Assembly: GCA_032718475.1 (NCBI GenBank)
Contig: JAUCBJ010007838.1
Location: 1 to 59,304, forward strand
Reading direction: 5' to 3'
DNA: 59,304 nt
DNA from: Nemertoderma westbladi
Taxonomy: Eukaryota; Xenacoelomorpha; Nemertodermatida; Nemertodermatidae
Part shown: one piece after another, positions 41,126 to 51,306 of the stretch
Position numbering within the stretch: position 1 is the first letter of the stretch
Layout of the letters: each line of letters begins with the position of its first letter
Made by a program: the position numbers and the translations under genes
The notes under the pieces: model-generated
Database searches by the model: none
What the model was told of the DNA's origin: nothing
What the model saw: only the letters and a program-made list of their open reading frames with translations

Positions 41126-44072
41126 CTGTCTCGTCAGCGATGTCCCAAACGACTCACCTTTTGCCAATCATATCACAACGGGTGACTAGCTCGCCTGGTG
41201 TTGTTAGTTGCACCTGGGGAAATTGTCGGATACCCATAGACACACTCAAGGTATCTATAGAAGAGGTTTATAACATTGTGATCCACTGGCGTCCCAACTT
41301 GTTTCTCACTCCGCAGGGTGCGGTTGGGCGTGATTTTGTAGCGGGTTTGACGCAACTCGTAGAACTGTTTACGTCGGGTAGCGTCCTACAACCCATCGCG
41401 CTAATGGCTCTGATGGTGGCCCCGGCTTTGCTACTTCAGAAACCAAGCCGCTCGTCAACAACGGGAACTCACCGGCGGGTTCTTGAACGCCGATTGGAGA
41501 CTTGGAAGCGAGCCGAGTTCCACGACCTCCTAGTGGAGGCCAGAGCGATTCAGGCGCATCTCCCGAAACAGCGGTTCCGTGGTGAGTCTCAGAACGTGGC
41601 CATGCAGAAGGCATTCGTGCGCCACATGCTCACGGGAAATGTATCTGCCGCGACAAGGTGCCTTAGCGACCTCAACCGGGGGAAACCACTAAGGCTTGAC
41701 GACACCTTCGTGGACAAAGATGGAACGGGCAAAGTGGTTCGAGACGTTCTGCGTGAGAAACACCCGGCTGCCAAACCCGCGGACGAGTCAATCCTCCTCG
41801 AGAAGTTCGATGGAGCCCCAGAGTACCACAGTGTTATCTTTGAGCGGTTAAACGGGCAACTTATATTGTTCAGTTTACTGCGAATGAGAGGGAATGCTGC
41901 CGGTCCTTCGGGGTTGGATGTTCAAGGGTGGAAACACCTTTTAACAAAGTTCAGGACTCAGTCAGCAGACCTTTGCAACCGAATTGCGGACTTGGGAAAG
42001 CTGGTCTCTCAGACAGTTCTTCCCCCTGGAGTTCTTTCCTCGTTTCTGTCCGCGCGACTGCTCGCCCTCGACAAAAACCCCGGAGTCCGTCCTATAGGGA
42101 TAGGCGAGGTCCTCCGGCGAGTAGTCGGCAAGGCGGCAATGTCCTGCATCCGCGAGGATCTTCAGGAAGTGGGCGGAACCGTCCAGATGTGTCTCGGCCA
42201 GAAGGCCGGTATTGAATCCGCGATCCACTCCCTCAACGACGCCTTTGCCTCTGAAGACTGTGATGCCATCCTGCAAATTGATGCAACTAATGCTTTCAAT
42301 GCGCTGAACCGCCAGGTGGCAATACACAATATTCAGCTGGTCTGTCCCGCACTCCACACTTCCACACTATTGTGGTGAACTGCTACGATCAGCCGTCGTG
42401 TTTGTTCGTTTGGGGGGAAACAATGTTTTCGGAGGAGGGCTCAACCCAAGGCGATCCAGTGGCAATGCCGATGTTTGGGTGCGGACTTATACCGTTACTG
42501 CTGGAGTTGGTTCGAGCCTGCTCCGTTGTTCAGAAATGGTATGCGGATGATGGGAACGCCGCTGGTAAAATCAAAGAACTCCGGAAATTCTGGAATGTGG
42601 TATCGGTAAGGGGACCGCTCTACGGGTACTATCCGACCAAGTGCTGCCTTACCGTAAAGCCGGGGAAGCTCGAAGAGGCAAGGGCAGAGTTTGCGGGGAC
42701 TGGAGTTTCCATCGACACCACGGGCAATAAACTCCTCGGTGGCGTCATTGGCAGCGAAGAGTTCCGGCGCGAGTTCATCGAGCGGAAAGTCGGGGAATTC
42801 GCCGCTGACGTAGATCGCCTCGCCACCATCGCCACAGTCGATCCGCACTGCGCCTACGCCGGCCTAGTTTTTGGACTCGCCTGCCGTTGGCGGTTCCTAG
42901 CGCGAGTTGTTCAAGGAGCGACGGACAGTTTTGATTCGCTGGAAGAGTCTGTGGAGCGGTTCCTTTGCAGGTTGTTGGAGCGGCCGTCCGTAATGCCGGT
43001 TGAATGACGGCTGTTGTCGCTTCCAGTTAGGGATGGGGTGTTGGGGATCCCGGTCCCCGAGGATTTACAATCCCAGTATGCGAGCTCTCGGAGTATTTGC
43101 GATCCGTTTGTCTCCTTGGAGGGTGAGTCGATGGCGGTAGTCAGGGAAGAGCAGACGCATGTGGCTAAGTTGGTGGCCGCCTCCTCCTCCAGGGCAGCGA
43201 AAGCTAAAAAGGAGGAGGTGTACGACCAGTTAGATACACAACAGTACAGGTTATGCCTACTGAATACAGAGAAAGGTGCGTCTGCCTGGCTAAACTGTAA
43301 ACCACTATCGCTACATGACACTCACCTTTCCAAGGAGGAGTTCCGAGATGCCGTTTGTCTCCGTTATGGGTGGTTGCCAAAGAATCTCCCCTCTCGTTGT
43401 GTCTGTGGGTCACGATTTTCTACAAACCACATTCTTTCGTGTCCCACTGGGGGGTTCCCCTCCATCAGACACAACGAGATACGTGATTTTTTCGCCGATA
43501 CCCTGACCGAGGTGGTGCACAACATGGCTGTCGAGCCAATGCTCCAGCCACTTACGGGAGAGACATTCTCCCTCCTCTCCACCTCGACAGACCAGCAGGC
43601 GAGACTGGACGTATCAGTGAGTGGATTCTGGGGCAACCGCTTCCAGAAGATGTTTATTGATGTGTCGGTTTTCAACCCGCTGGCGGCAACCAATGCGGCA
43701 ATGTCGCTGGACACCACCCATCTCCACCACGAGGCGCGGAAGATCCGGAAGTACGAGGAGAGGATCCGGGAGGTGGAACACGCCACTTTCACTCCTCTCA
43801 TCTTCTCGGCTTTCGGAGGAATGGCGCCGCTGTGTCGCCAGTTTATCAAGCGCCTCGCTTTAAAACTGGCAGAGAAGCGGCAGATCCCATACCCGGAGTG
43901 CATCTCGTGGGTGCGGCGACGAATTAGCTTCGCTCTCCTCAGGTCATCCCTAATGTGTCTGCGGGGGTTCCGGTCTGTCGCCAAGAGACCCGTACGGGTA
44001 GCAGATGTCGCTGACACCTCCATCGTGTTAGCGAACACCGACACAGAGCCAGGCGCAGGCATGTTTATATAA
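39808..44072 (+). pseudogene. RLE-type non-LTR retrotransposon ORF, two lesions
   Basis: In order: the 10-residue repeat (to about residue 435), a helical region with IHWRPNLFLTPQG and ALLLQKPSRSS, then an RT domain: RPIGIGEVLRR, motif A ILQIDATNAFNALNR, motif B EEGSTQGDPVAM, motif C KWYADDGNA. The C-terminus has a CVCG...HILSC zinc motif, RHNEIRD, ARLDVSV, a second Asp in FIDVSVFNP, and KIRKYEE. This is the layout of the restriction-like endonuclease of R2/R4/NeSL-type elements. Lesions: a 1-nt frameshift around 42352-42372 in a CCACACTTCCACACT duplication, and an in-frame TGA at 43005-43007. No ATG at the left end, because the ORF is cut by the Copia junction. Clade within the RLE group not assigned. 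Confidence 0.8.
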
Positions 44073-44252
44073 ATTACAGGCTGTTTGGTGGTGGTGCAGT
44101 TTACCTGTTTGTTGTTGTTTAAGTTTTTAAATTTCCCGCGTTTCTGTAATTATGTTTTTAATTGTTTGTTATAGTGCCTATAATTGTGTTTGTATTTCTG
44201 AAGGTTTTTAGTACTTTGTGAATAAATGAGGCTTGTAAAGTAAAAAAAAAAA
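44073..44252 (+). other. 3-prime UTR and poly-A end of the RLE element
   Basis: T-rich UTR with AATAAATGAGG at about 44220, ending in A12 at 44241-44252. The microsatellite begins directly after the A-run. Confidence 0.7.
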
Positions 44253-44397
44253 AAGTACTGTAGTACAGTAGTACAGTAGTACAGTAGTACTGTAGTACAG
44301 TAGTACTGTAGTACAGTAGTACTGTAGTACAGTAGTACTGTAGTACAGTAGTACAGTAGTACTGTAGTACAGTAGTACAGTAGTACTGTAGTACAGT
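44253..44397. repeat. GTAGTACA/GTAGTACT microsatellite, left part
   Basis: Alternating GTACTGTAGTACAGTAGTAC words. The array is self-complementary (GTAC palindromes), so either strand can fold. Flanked left by the poly-A of one RLE element and right by a fragment of another. Confidence 0.9.
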
Positions 44398-44694
44398 CGG
44401 TTGCGGTCGGCCCTCATGTGTCTCCGTGGACACCGGTCGGCTGCTAGACGACCCATTCGCTGCACAAATTCAGTTGCAGACATAGCCATTGTGCATGCGA
44501 ATGCGGATGTTGCCCCACCGCCGTAGACCACAACGAGTGCAGACAAGACCACGAAGAAACTGATGTTAATGATTTTTTTTTGTGTGTAACTCTATATATA
44601 ATTTTTGATCTCGTAATAATTTTCAACTATGTGAATTTGTTATATTTATTAGCTATAGATATAGTTTAACTAAATATATTATACTAAGAGTCAA
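44398..44694 (+). pseudogene. 5-prime-truncated RLE element fragment
   Basis: 44403-44526 encodes LRSALMCLRGHRSAARRPIR and then VADIAIVHANADVAP before a stop. This matches the C-terminus of the upstream RLE ORF (RSSLMCLRGFRSVAKRPVRV, VADTSIVLANTD). It is followed by a different, AT-rich 3-prime UTR to about 44694. It belongs to a related but distinct subfamily, is severely 5-prime truncated, and is embedded in the microsatellite. Confidence 0.8.
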
Positions 44695-44830
44695 CTGTAG
44701 TACAGTAGTACTGTGTAGTACAGTAGTACTGTAGTACTGTAGTACAGTAGTACAGTAGTACTGTAGTACAGTAGTACTGTAGTACAGTAGTACTGTAGTA
44801 CAGTAGTACTGTAGTACAGTAGTACTGCAC
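44695..44830. repeat. GTAGTACA/GTAGTACT microsatellite, right part
   Basis: Same repeat as 44253-44397, resuming immediately after the truncated RLE fragment. Confidence 0.9.
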
Positions 44831-45322
44831 TAAGTTCAGAAGCTAGGAGAGCAGTAGGCAGGTAGGCCATACAGGCAGGATCTATAGCAGGATCTATAGG
44901 GAGGATCACAGAACTATACTCCCCAGAGGAAACTCCAATACTCATTTAGCTACCATTCAAGGATGCAAGGCAGATAAGCGCCTAGACCCTAGACGCTTAG
45001 ACCCTTCAAAGCGTTCGGGCCGAAACAAAAACTGCCCTGGTCTGTTAATGTTAACCTGCCCTGTTAATATGTGATTATCATATATGTTCTACTTGTATAC
45101 CTTACGCGAAACTTTTCGCGGATATCTGTTGTCTTTGTACTTAGGTAGGTTCGAACTTCATCCATAGAAAACTGTAGTAATTTATAAGAGTGGCCCATTT
45201 TACTACAGACATATATATGAAGTGTAAATCACGCAGGGCCGTTCATAATGCAACGCCAATGGATTCTAGATTAGCATACTCAAATTAATTAGCATTACGA
45301 TAACATTACATTACGATTATGA
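44831..45322. other. spacer
   Basis: No gene. Somewhere after about 45200 the CR1/L2-like element begins; its 5-prime boundary cannot be fixed. Confidence 0.4.
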
Positions 45323-45754
45323 TTATTGATTGACAACAGAGATCGTACAGAGATCGGGGCTAATTTCGACACTGTTACTGGCATTAGTCGTTTAGGTAAA
45401 GTATCATCCGCCGGGATGACAGGTAATCGAGTTCGGCTGCTTCAAGTCATCTTCTCTTCGGAACGGGAATCTCGTATCTTCCGGGAGCTTTTTGTTGCAG
45501 CGAGGAAGAACAAGTTGCTAAGCACGTCTTTCTTGGGTACAACGGTTCGCGCTAGTCTTTCAAATGAAGCTCGAAAGCAACTCAGTGAGAGGCGCCGAAC
45601 TGTCTACGAGTGGAATGAGGAGTTAAATAAAGGAGGGACAGAGAATGTTGCGAGTTTTAGTCTTCGCAATGATGGCGCTATTTGGAAATTCGTAAAACGA
45701 GATGATGGCCACTGGGTGAGGGACAGTACCTGGCAGCAACAGGGAAACGAGTAG
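45323..45754 (+). CDS. CR1/L2-like element ORF1, C-terminal part
   Basis: Open from 45323 (in-frame TGA just before) with no ATG near its left edge, so it is probably 5-prime truncated. The ~143 codons include VIFSSERESRIFRELFVAAR, ASLSNEARKQLSERRR and a final GAIWKFVKRDDGHW. This resembles the RRM/C-terminal nucleic-acid-binding region of LINE ORF1 proteins, which coat the RNA. It ends WQQQGNE then TAG at 45752, overlapping the ORF2 frame. Confidence 0.6.
   Translation, partial: LLIDNRDRTEIGANFDTVTGISRLGKVSSAGMTGNRVRLLQVIFSSERESRIFRELFVAARKNKLLSTSFLGTTVRASLSNEARKQLSERRRTVYEWNEELNKGGTENVASFSLRNDGAIWKFVKRDDGHWVRDSTWQQQGNE
45742..45748 (+). promoter_or_regulatory. putative -1 ribosomal frameshift site
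   Basis: GGGAAAC lies in the ORF1 frame as G GGA AAC, the canonical X XXY YYZ heptamer. A -1 slip gives GGG AAA CGA and enters the ORF2 frame, which is open from 45706. A 6-base spacer (GAGTAG) precedes a short stem AAGGG/CCCTT (45755-45759 with 45775-45779). The stem is weak. Confidence 0.5.
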
Positions 45755-48582
45755 AAGGGGAAGCCACCAATAAACCCTTGTTAAACTGTGTATTGCTAAA
45801 CAGCCGGTCGCTGACAAACAAACTTACGGAATTTGGGTATTTATTAGATAGCGCCGAGTACGACATCATTGGTGTAACTGAATCTTGGCTGAATGATACT
45901 GTATGTAATAGTATGATTAACGGTTCACGCCACAATTACCAAGTTTTTAGAAATGATCGAGACACAAACGGCGGAGGGGTAGTAATTCTGGTTAAAGATT
46001 TTATTAAATGTGTTAGGGTTCCATTACCGCCACCATTTTTGGACTGCGAAGTAGTGGCAATTGACTTGATTGGTAGGAGTCCATCGCGCTTAATCTGTGT
46101 TTATCGTACAACTAACAATGTTCTAGCTTGGACAAATTCAAATTCAGTAATTTATAATAATAAACTGTGCTCTTGTATTTCAGAGTTATGCAATGTTGAA
46201 CAACCGGCTGTTGTCATTGGTGACTTTAATCTACCAGACATTAATTGGCATAACAATACTTTTCCGAATACAGATTTTTATGATTTATACTCAAACTTAT
46301 TTTTAGAATCGGGATTAACTCAATTTGTCACCGAACCTACTCGGGGTAATCCTGATAATATTTTAGATTTGGTATTTTCCACAGACGATTTATTTATTAG
46401 TACTGTCAATGTAATTGAACCGTTTTCTAGCAGTGACCACAATATGGTATATTTTAATTTATGCAGTAGTAACCAACATGAGAGTGCTCATAATATAGGT
46501 TTCTATGATTTTAAAAATGGCAATTACGAGCAATTTTCAACTTACATGCAATCAATTGATTGGGAGGATAAATTTTATAATTGTAAAAATGTAGATGATT
46601 ATTGGTATAGTTTCTCATCCGCCTTAAAGTCTGGGATACAGCAGTTTGTTCCTTTTAAACGCATTACTGGCAATAGAAAGGCGCATCCTGAACATATTAG
46701 GAAACTACAGCAAAAAAAGAAACTTCTTTGGCGGCGGAGACACACCCCGCTAGGTTTCACTGAATACAACAGGTGCACAAAAGAAGTATCCCGGGCTATT
46801 TTGCGAAATGCTTGCATACGTGAAAACCATATTCTTTCATCAAATAACCCTGAGGCCATTTTTAAATATGTGAATTCAAAGCGTAATAATAAATCAGGTA
46901 TTGCCCCACTTAAATTTAATGGTGCTACAGTAGTTGATGATATTACAAAGGCACAGATATTTTCGAAAGTGCTTTCCGAGAACTATGTTAATGATAATGG
47001 GGAAGTGCCGGTTTTTGAACGAAGAGTCCCTTCAAATGTGTCGAAGTCAGAAATAAATTTCAGTGTAGATAAGGTATTTGCGTCGCTGAGAGGTCTTACC
47101 CCTAAACGTAGCAACACTCCAGATCATTTTCCTAGCATTATATTTTATAAATTAGCTCGTCAATTGGCACTTCCTTTATCTATTATTTTTCAAGTCTCGT
47201 TTATAACACACGCTCTGCCTTCTATTTGGTTAACTGCTAACATTATTCCGATTTTTAAGAAAGGCAATGCCTCAGACCCGTATAACTACCGCCCGGTTTC
47301 ATTAACTTGTGTAGCATGTAAGATAATGGAATCCTGTACAAAAACTGAACTAATTGATTACCTTTTTGCCCATAAGTTAATTACTACACATCAGCATGGT
47401 TTTTTAAAGCGCCGATCTACTGGTACTCAGTTATTGGAATGCATTAACGATTGGGTCAATTTAGCTGAAAAGAAATGTTCTATTGACATTTTGTACATAG
47501 ACTTCTCTAAGGCTTTTGATCGAGTAGTGCATAGTAAGTTATTGTGTAAACTTGCCGGATACGGCATATGTGGTAACCTTCTGGCTTGGATTGCAGCTTT
47601 TCTATCAAATCGGAGCCAACAAGTGCTAGTAGGTAATGAATTTTCCGTTTCCCGGAGTGTCCAATCAGGTACTCCGCAAGGAAGTGTTATCGGCCCCATT
47701 TTATTCGTGATTTTTATAAACGACTTACCTGATTTAATTGGAATTAATGGTGTGTGCTGTAAATTATACGCTGATGATGTAAAGATTTATGCACCGTCTT
47801 CTAATTATATTAATTTATGTGATTCTTTGGGTGCTTTGTCGTCCTGGTCTAATACATGGCAACTTAACGTAGCTAGTCATAAGTGTCAAGTGCTTTACTT
47901 AGGACTAAATAACCCTGAAAACCCTTACTTTTTAAGTGGTTTAAAATTGGAATGCATGGATGGCAAGGATCTAGGAATGATTATGTGCCCTGACTTGAAA
48001 TTTAATGTGTACTGTAGGGAGCAAGCCGCCAAAGCAAATAAAATAACCAATATGATATTTCGGTGCTTCCGTACTGCAAATCGATCTGCCCTTATTACGG
48101 CTTACAAAGCATATATTCGTCCTTTAGTGGAATATTGTACTTACATTTGGTCTCCTCATCATAAATGTACAATTGATTTGGTCGAACGTGTCCAAAAGTA
48201 CTTCACCCGCAGATTGTTTGCCCGTTGCAAACTACCATATATGACCTACGTAGATCGACTGCAGTTTCTTAAGTTAAAACCATTGGAAGTTAGGCGCATA
48301 ATTTTTGATTTAAAGATGGTGTATAAAATTGAGAGAAATTTAGTTGATTTGTGTTTTGATGAATATTTTTCTTATACAGGTAGACCTGGGCTTAGGGGTC
48401 ATTCTCACAAATTACTTGTTTCCCATTCACGTCTTTTAATCTCAAAATACTTTTTTTCTAATAGGGTGGTGCCTGTATGGAACTCATTACCTCAATCTCT
48501 AGTAGATTCGCCAACCCCAAATATTTTTTCAGTTCGATTAATGGATATTGATTTTCAAGATTTTTGTCACTTTGACCGATAA
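45748..48582 (+). CDS. CR1/L2-like ORF2: AP endonuclease and reverse transcriptase
   Basis: Uninterrupted frame of about 945 codons from the predicted slip site; there is no ATG until well inside the endonuclease domain. AP-endonuclease motifs: LLNSRSLTNK, GVTESWLND, GGGVVILVKD, VIGDFNLPDINW and the catalytic SSDHNMV (about residues 10-240). RT motifs: FKKGNASDPYNYRPVSL, LYIDFSKAFDRV (motif A), SGTPQGSVIGPILF (motif B), CKLYADDVKIYA (catalytic). The C-terminus has VRRIIFDLKMVYKI and PVWNSLPQSLV, as in CR1/L2/Rex-type pol. The protein nicks target DNA and primes reverse transcription. It looks intact, implying recent activity. Confidence 0.9.
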   Translation, partial: RVEGEATNKPLLNCVLLNSRSLTNKLTEFGYLLDSAEYDIIGVTESWLNDTVCNSMINGSRHNYQVFRNDRDTNGGGVVILVKDFIKCVRVPLPPPFLDCEVVAIDLIGRSPSRLICVYRTTNNVLAWTNSNSVIYNNKLCSCISELCNVEQPAVVIGDFNLPDINWHNNTFPNTDFYDLYSNLFLESGLTQFVTEPTRGNPDNILDLVFSTDDLFISTVNVIEPFSSSDHNMVYFNLCSSNQHESAHNIGFYDFKNGNYEQFSTYMQSIDWEDKFYNCKNVDDYWYSFSSALKSGIQQFVPFKRITGNRKAHPEHIRKLQQKKKLLWRRRHTPLGFTEYNRCTKEVSRAILRNACIRENHILSSNNPEAIFKYVNSKRNNKSGIAPLKFNGATVVDDITKAQIFSKVLSENYVNDNGEVPVFERRVPSNVSKSEINFSVDKVFASLRGLTPKRSNTPDHFPSIIFYKLARQLALPLSIIFQVSFITHALPSIWLTANIIPIFKKGNASDPYNYRPVSLTCVACKIMESCTKTELIDYLFAHKLITTHQHGFLKRRSTGTQLLECINDWVNLAEKKCSIDILYIDFSKAFDRVVHSKLLCKLAGYGICGNLLAWIAAFLSNRSQQVLVGNEFSVSRSVQSGTPQGSVIGPILFVIFINDLPDLIGINGVCCKLYADDVKIYAPSSNYINLCDSLGALSSWSNTWQLNVASHKCQVLYLGLNNPENPYFLSGLKLECMDGKDLGMIMCPDLKFNVYCREQAAKANKITNMIFRCFRTANRSALITAYKAYIRPLVEYCTYIWSPHHKCTIDLVERVQKYFTRRLFARCKLPYMTYVDRLQFLKLKPLEVRRIIFDLKMVYKIERNLVDLCFDEYFSYTGRPGLRGHSHKLLVSHSRLLISKYFFSNRVVPVWNSLPQSLVDSPTPNIFSVRLMDIDFQDFCHFDR

Positions 48583-49073
48583 TTTCAATTTTCGGGCCCC
48601 CGTAAGTGCTATATTGCCTGGGTGGTCTTCTCCTCTTTCCAAATTATTTGTCTTTATTTTATGCAAGTATACAGTACGTTTTTTTCTGTGTAATTTATGT
48701 ATTGTTGTTTTTGTATACAGGGCGAAGTACATTACATATACTGTACGAATTATGCACATTGCATAGGAGTTTGAATTCAATGTGCTCCTTATTTTATGGC
48801 CGACTTTTACCAGGGTTAATCCGTGCGTATTTTAAATTTTTCTTTTTAATTAATATTGAAAATATTTTGTTTTACTTTAATTTTAACGAAATTACGTGTA
48901 ATTATTAAGTACCGATAATTTGTTCTGTGTCTCTAATCTCTACAGTACTTCACAGCAGTAACATGCTAATGCATAATTAGTTCATTACTTCCTAAATACT
49001 GTATATTTAATTGTGCCTTTTAAAATGAATGTTTATGTGAATTATTAAAAGAGTGTATTAAACTAAACTAACA
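48583..49073 (+). other. 3-prime UTR of CR1/L2-like element
   Basis: AT-rich UTR with no ORF of note, ending at the AAACTAAACT tail. Confidence 0.6.
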
Positions 49074-49152
49074 ACGACATTTATTAATATCCATTATTTA
49101 AAAAACAAATTACAAATAAAACAAACCAAATAAAATAGAAGCACAAAATAAC

Positions 49153-49543
49153 TAAGGGGCCGTCCAAGTATGACGTCTGCACTTTTCCCCAAAATGTTGA
49201 CACCCTCCCTCCCCTAAATCAGATGTCATCAGATAGGCGTTGTTGACACCCCCCCCCCCCCCCCCTAAATCAGATTAAAAAAATTTTCGCGTCCTAATCA
49301 CTGAAACATGGTGACTGGTAACTGAAACAGAAGGTCGTGCTACGGGCCTTCGGGGGCTTCGAACAATTAAAATAGGCAAGCTATTTACTCTTCTGCTATA
49401 TCTCTTCTAGCACCTATAAATGAACATGCTGACGTCAGATTTTGGCTGACCCCCTCCCCTCCCTTCATCAGCACGCCATCAGATTTTCCCAACCCCCCTC
49501 CCCCCCCCCTAAAGTGCTGACGTCATACTTGGACGGCCCCTAA
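49153..49543. mobile_element. PIF/Harbinger-like MITE with TAA target duplication
   Basis: TIRs of about 30 bp begin GGGGCCGTCCAAGTATGACG (from 49156) and are inverted at the right, ending CTTGGACGGCCCC at 49540. Both sides are flanked by TAA (49153-49155 and 49541-49543). The 385-bp interior has C-rich runs and no ORF. A 3-bp TAA duplication suggests PIF/Harbinger; superfamily is inferred. Confidence 0.8.
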
Positions 49544-50212
49544 TAATGAACTAATAAAATATAATGAACTATTTAAAAAAAATATAAACACTAACAAAAT
49601 ATTGAATGGCATTGGGTGCAAGCATAAAAATAAACACTCTGTCTACTTTATATTGTATGTAAACATTGTTTACTTTATAAGATACAAAAGATATCAAAAA
49701 TTTACTTTATTGTCTAATATGTAATGTAAACATTGTCTAATTGATAAGATATAAAGGATAGCACAGTAGGGAACGTTGGACAACCATAAAGAACAATTTA
49801 CTTTAACTGTTGTATTTACTGTTGTAACATAAAAATTTAAGTAATATAAGAATTCGGGGTAAAAAGCAACAATAAAATATGGTTAGTACAAATGTAGTTA
49901 AAATAAAAGTACAAATGTTATTGGTCAACTAACTGGTTTATTTTCAGTTACAAATGTTATTGGTCAACTAACTGGTTTATTTTCAGTTACAAAATTTGTC
50001 GTGGCCTATTTGCAACAGAGATATATTTGAGGTGTAGAAGTCAAATTTTGCAATCTGCTTTGTGTGCATATATTTGAACTCACTCAGCAGTTTGAAATGT
50101 AATATAAATTTTCAATCTCTTATTTAATTGACGCATTCTATGACGGATTCTAAAAATAACCTACAACAATTTTACTATGACAATATATTGTACAAACGAA
50201 ACACCGCGGGTC
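49544..50212. other. AT-rich spacer with small duplications
   Basis: A 40-bp direct duplication (ATGTTATTGGTCAACTAACT) occurs at about 49916-49990. Diverged pairs with ATGTAAACATTGT at 49650-49760. No gene. Confidence 0.6.
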
Positions 50213-50470
50213 AACATCTGTTCCACACTAACATCTGTTCCACACTAACATCTGTTCCACACTAACATCTGTTCCACACTAACATCTGTTCCACACTAAC
50301 ATCTGTTCCACACTAACATCTGTTCCACACTAACATCTGTTCCACACTAACATCTGTTCCACACTAACATCTGTTCCACACTAACATCTGTTCCACACTA
50401 ACATCTGTTCCACACTAACATCTGTTCCACACTAACATCTGTTCCACACTAACATCTGTTCCACACTAAC
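50213..50470. repeat. 17-bp minisatellite
   Basis: About 15 nearly perfect copies of AACATCTGTTCCACACT. Very low divergence, so recent expansion. Confidence 0.95.
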
Positions 50471-51160
50471 AGTTTTGCGTCTCGTGTAATAAACTTGTCA
50501 CGGCTTTCGGCGTCCTTACCCCCTCAAAAAACGTAAAAAATATCTTAGATATTTCATTCATTATCATTATCTTCATTAACATTCAAATTTCCCGCCAACA
50601 CTAATAATTTGATACATTCTTCACTCTGTCACCTATAAATACTGGACGTACTGCTATTTCATTAATTCATTGTGATGAATAGAATCTCACGGACATCAGA
50701 CTTTCTGCTCTGTGTCCACCAGCTACTGACTGCATCTGTCAGTAGCTACTTTATCCTATATCTGTTTCTAGCAGTCTCTTAGACACCCGTCTATGCGGCT
50801 GTATAAACGCCAGTATTTCTTTTGAACTGTGCGTGTGCGTTCCATTTTCATCACTACACTGCATGATTATTGTCATCCCTTTTTGGCTCATATCGCATTT
50901 AGTGACATGCCTGATTTAGGAAATAAATAAACTGAAGGTTTTATAATAAAGAATATTTATTTTAAAGGCCATTGGCAATTAACTTTTACATGCTCAGGTG
51001 ATGAAATTACGCCAAGCGCGCCAGCACGGTTAGAATACGGGCTGACGGGCGTTAGTATTACAGCCGCCAAATGAAGGTTTTACCGGCAAAGCCTCATAAA
51101 ATAACCAAAAGCGACCCAAACCGCTTTCCACTGTTTAGCCGGGACAAAACTTATGGAATA
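50471..51160. other. spacer
   Basis: Contains an inverted pair AGCTACTGAC...GTCAGTAGCT at 50720-50746. No gene supported. Confidence 0.5.
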
Positions 51161-51195
51161 TGTGGGGCGAGCCACGAAGTTGGCGGAGCCTTAGC
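51161..51195 (+). repeat. dispersed GTGGGGCGAGCCACG repeat, copy 3
   Basis: TGTGGGGCGAGCCACGAAGT, then GGCGGAGCCTTAGCG. See copies at 19374, 19895 and 59233. Confidence 0.6.
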
Positions 51196-51235
51196 GAATT
51201 GACACTGTTAGGGGGTGGGTCAATTTATGCAAATA

Positions 51236-51238
51236 GTT

Positions 51239-51277
<39 letters not shown>

Positions 51278-51306
51278 GTCGTCGTCGTTGTCGTCGTCGT
51301 CGTCGT
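51236..51306. repeat. (GTC)n trinucleotide repeat
   Basis: About 23 GTC units with two GTT interruptions. It creates a poly-Arg shadow frame that is not a gene. Confidence 0.95.

Larger units (their letters stand above)
45323..49073 (+). mobile_element. CR1/L2-like non-LTR retrotransposon, 5-prime truncated
   Basis: Contains partial ORF1, an intact ORF2 and a ~490-bp 3-prime UTR ending in a short A-rich tandem tail (GTATTAAACTAAACTAAC at 49056-49073). The same kind of tail is at 59168-59191. Microsatellite-like tails rather than poly-A are usual in the CR1/L2 group. Confidence 0.8.

Noticed and set aside
39848-41185. Alternative-frame ORFs (LSRVPQCRLV-type) over the 30-bp array
   Set aside because: Only the VGAQSGPPVS frame continues into the RT domain; the others end soon after the array.
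41173-44062. Minus-strand ORFs antisense to the RLE retroelement
   Set aside because: Shadows of the plus-strand coding frame; no motifs of their own.
44158-44945. Tyr/Thr/Val/Leu-rich minus-strand ORFs
   Set aside because: Translation of the GTAGTAC microsatellite (YYSTTVLL pattern).
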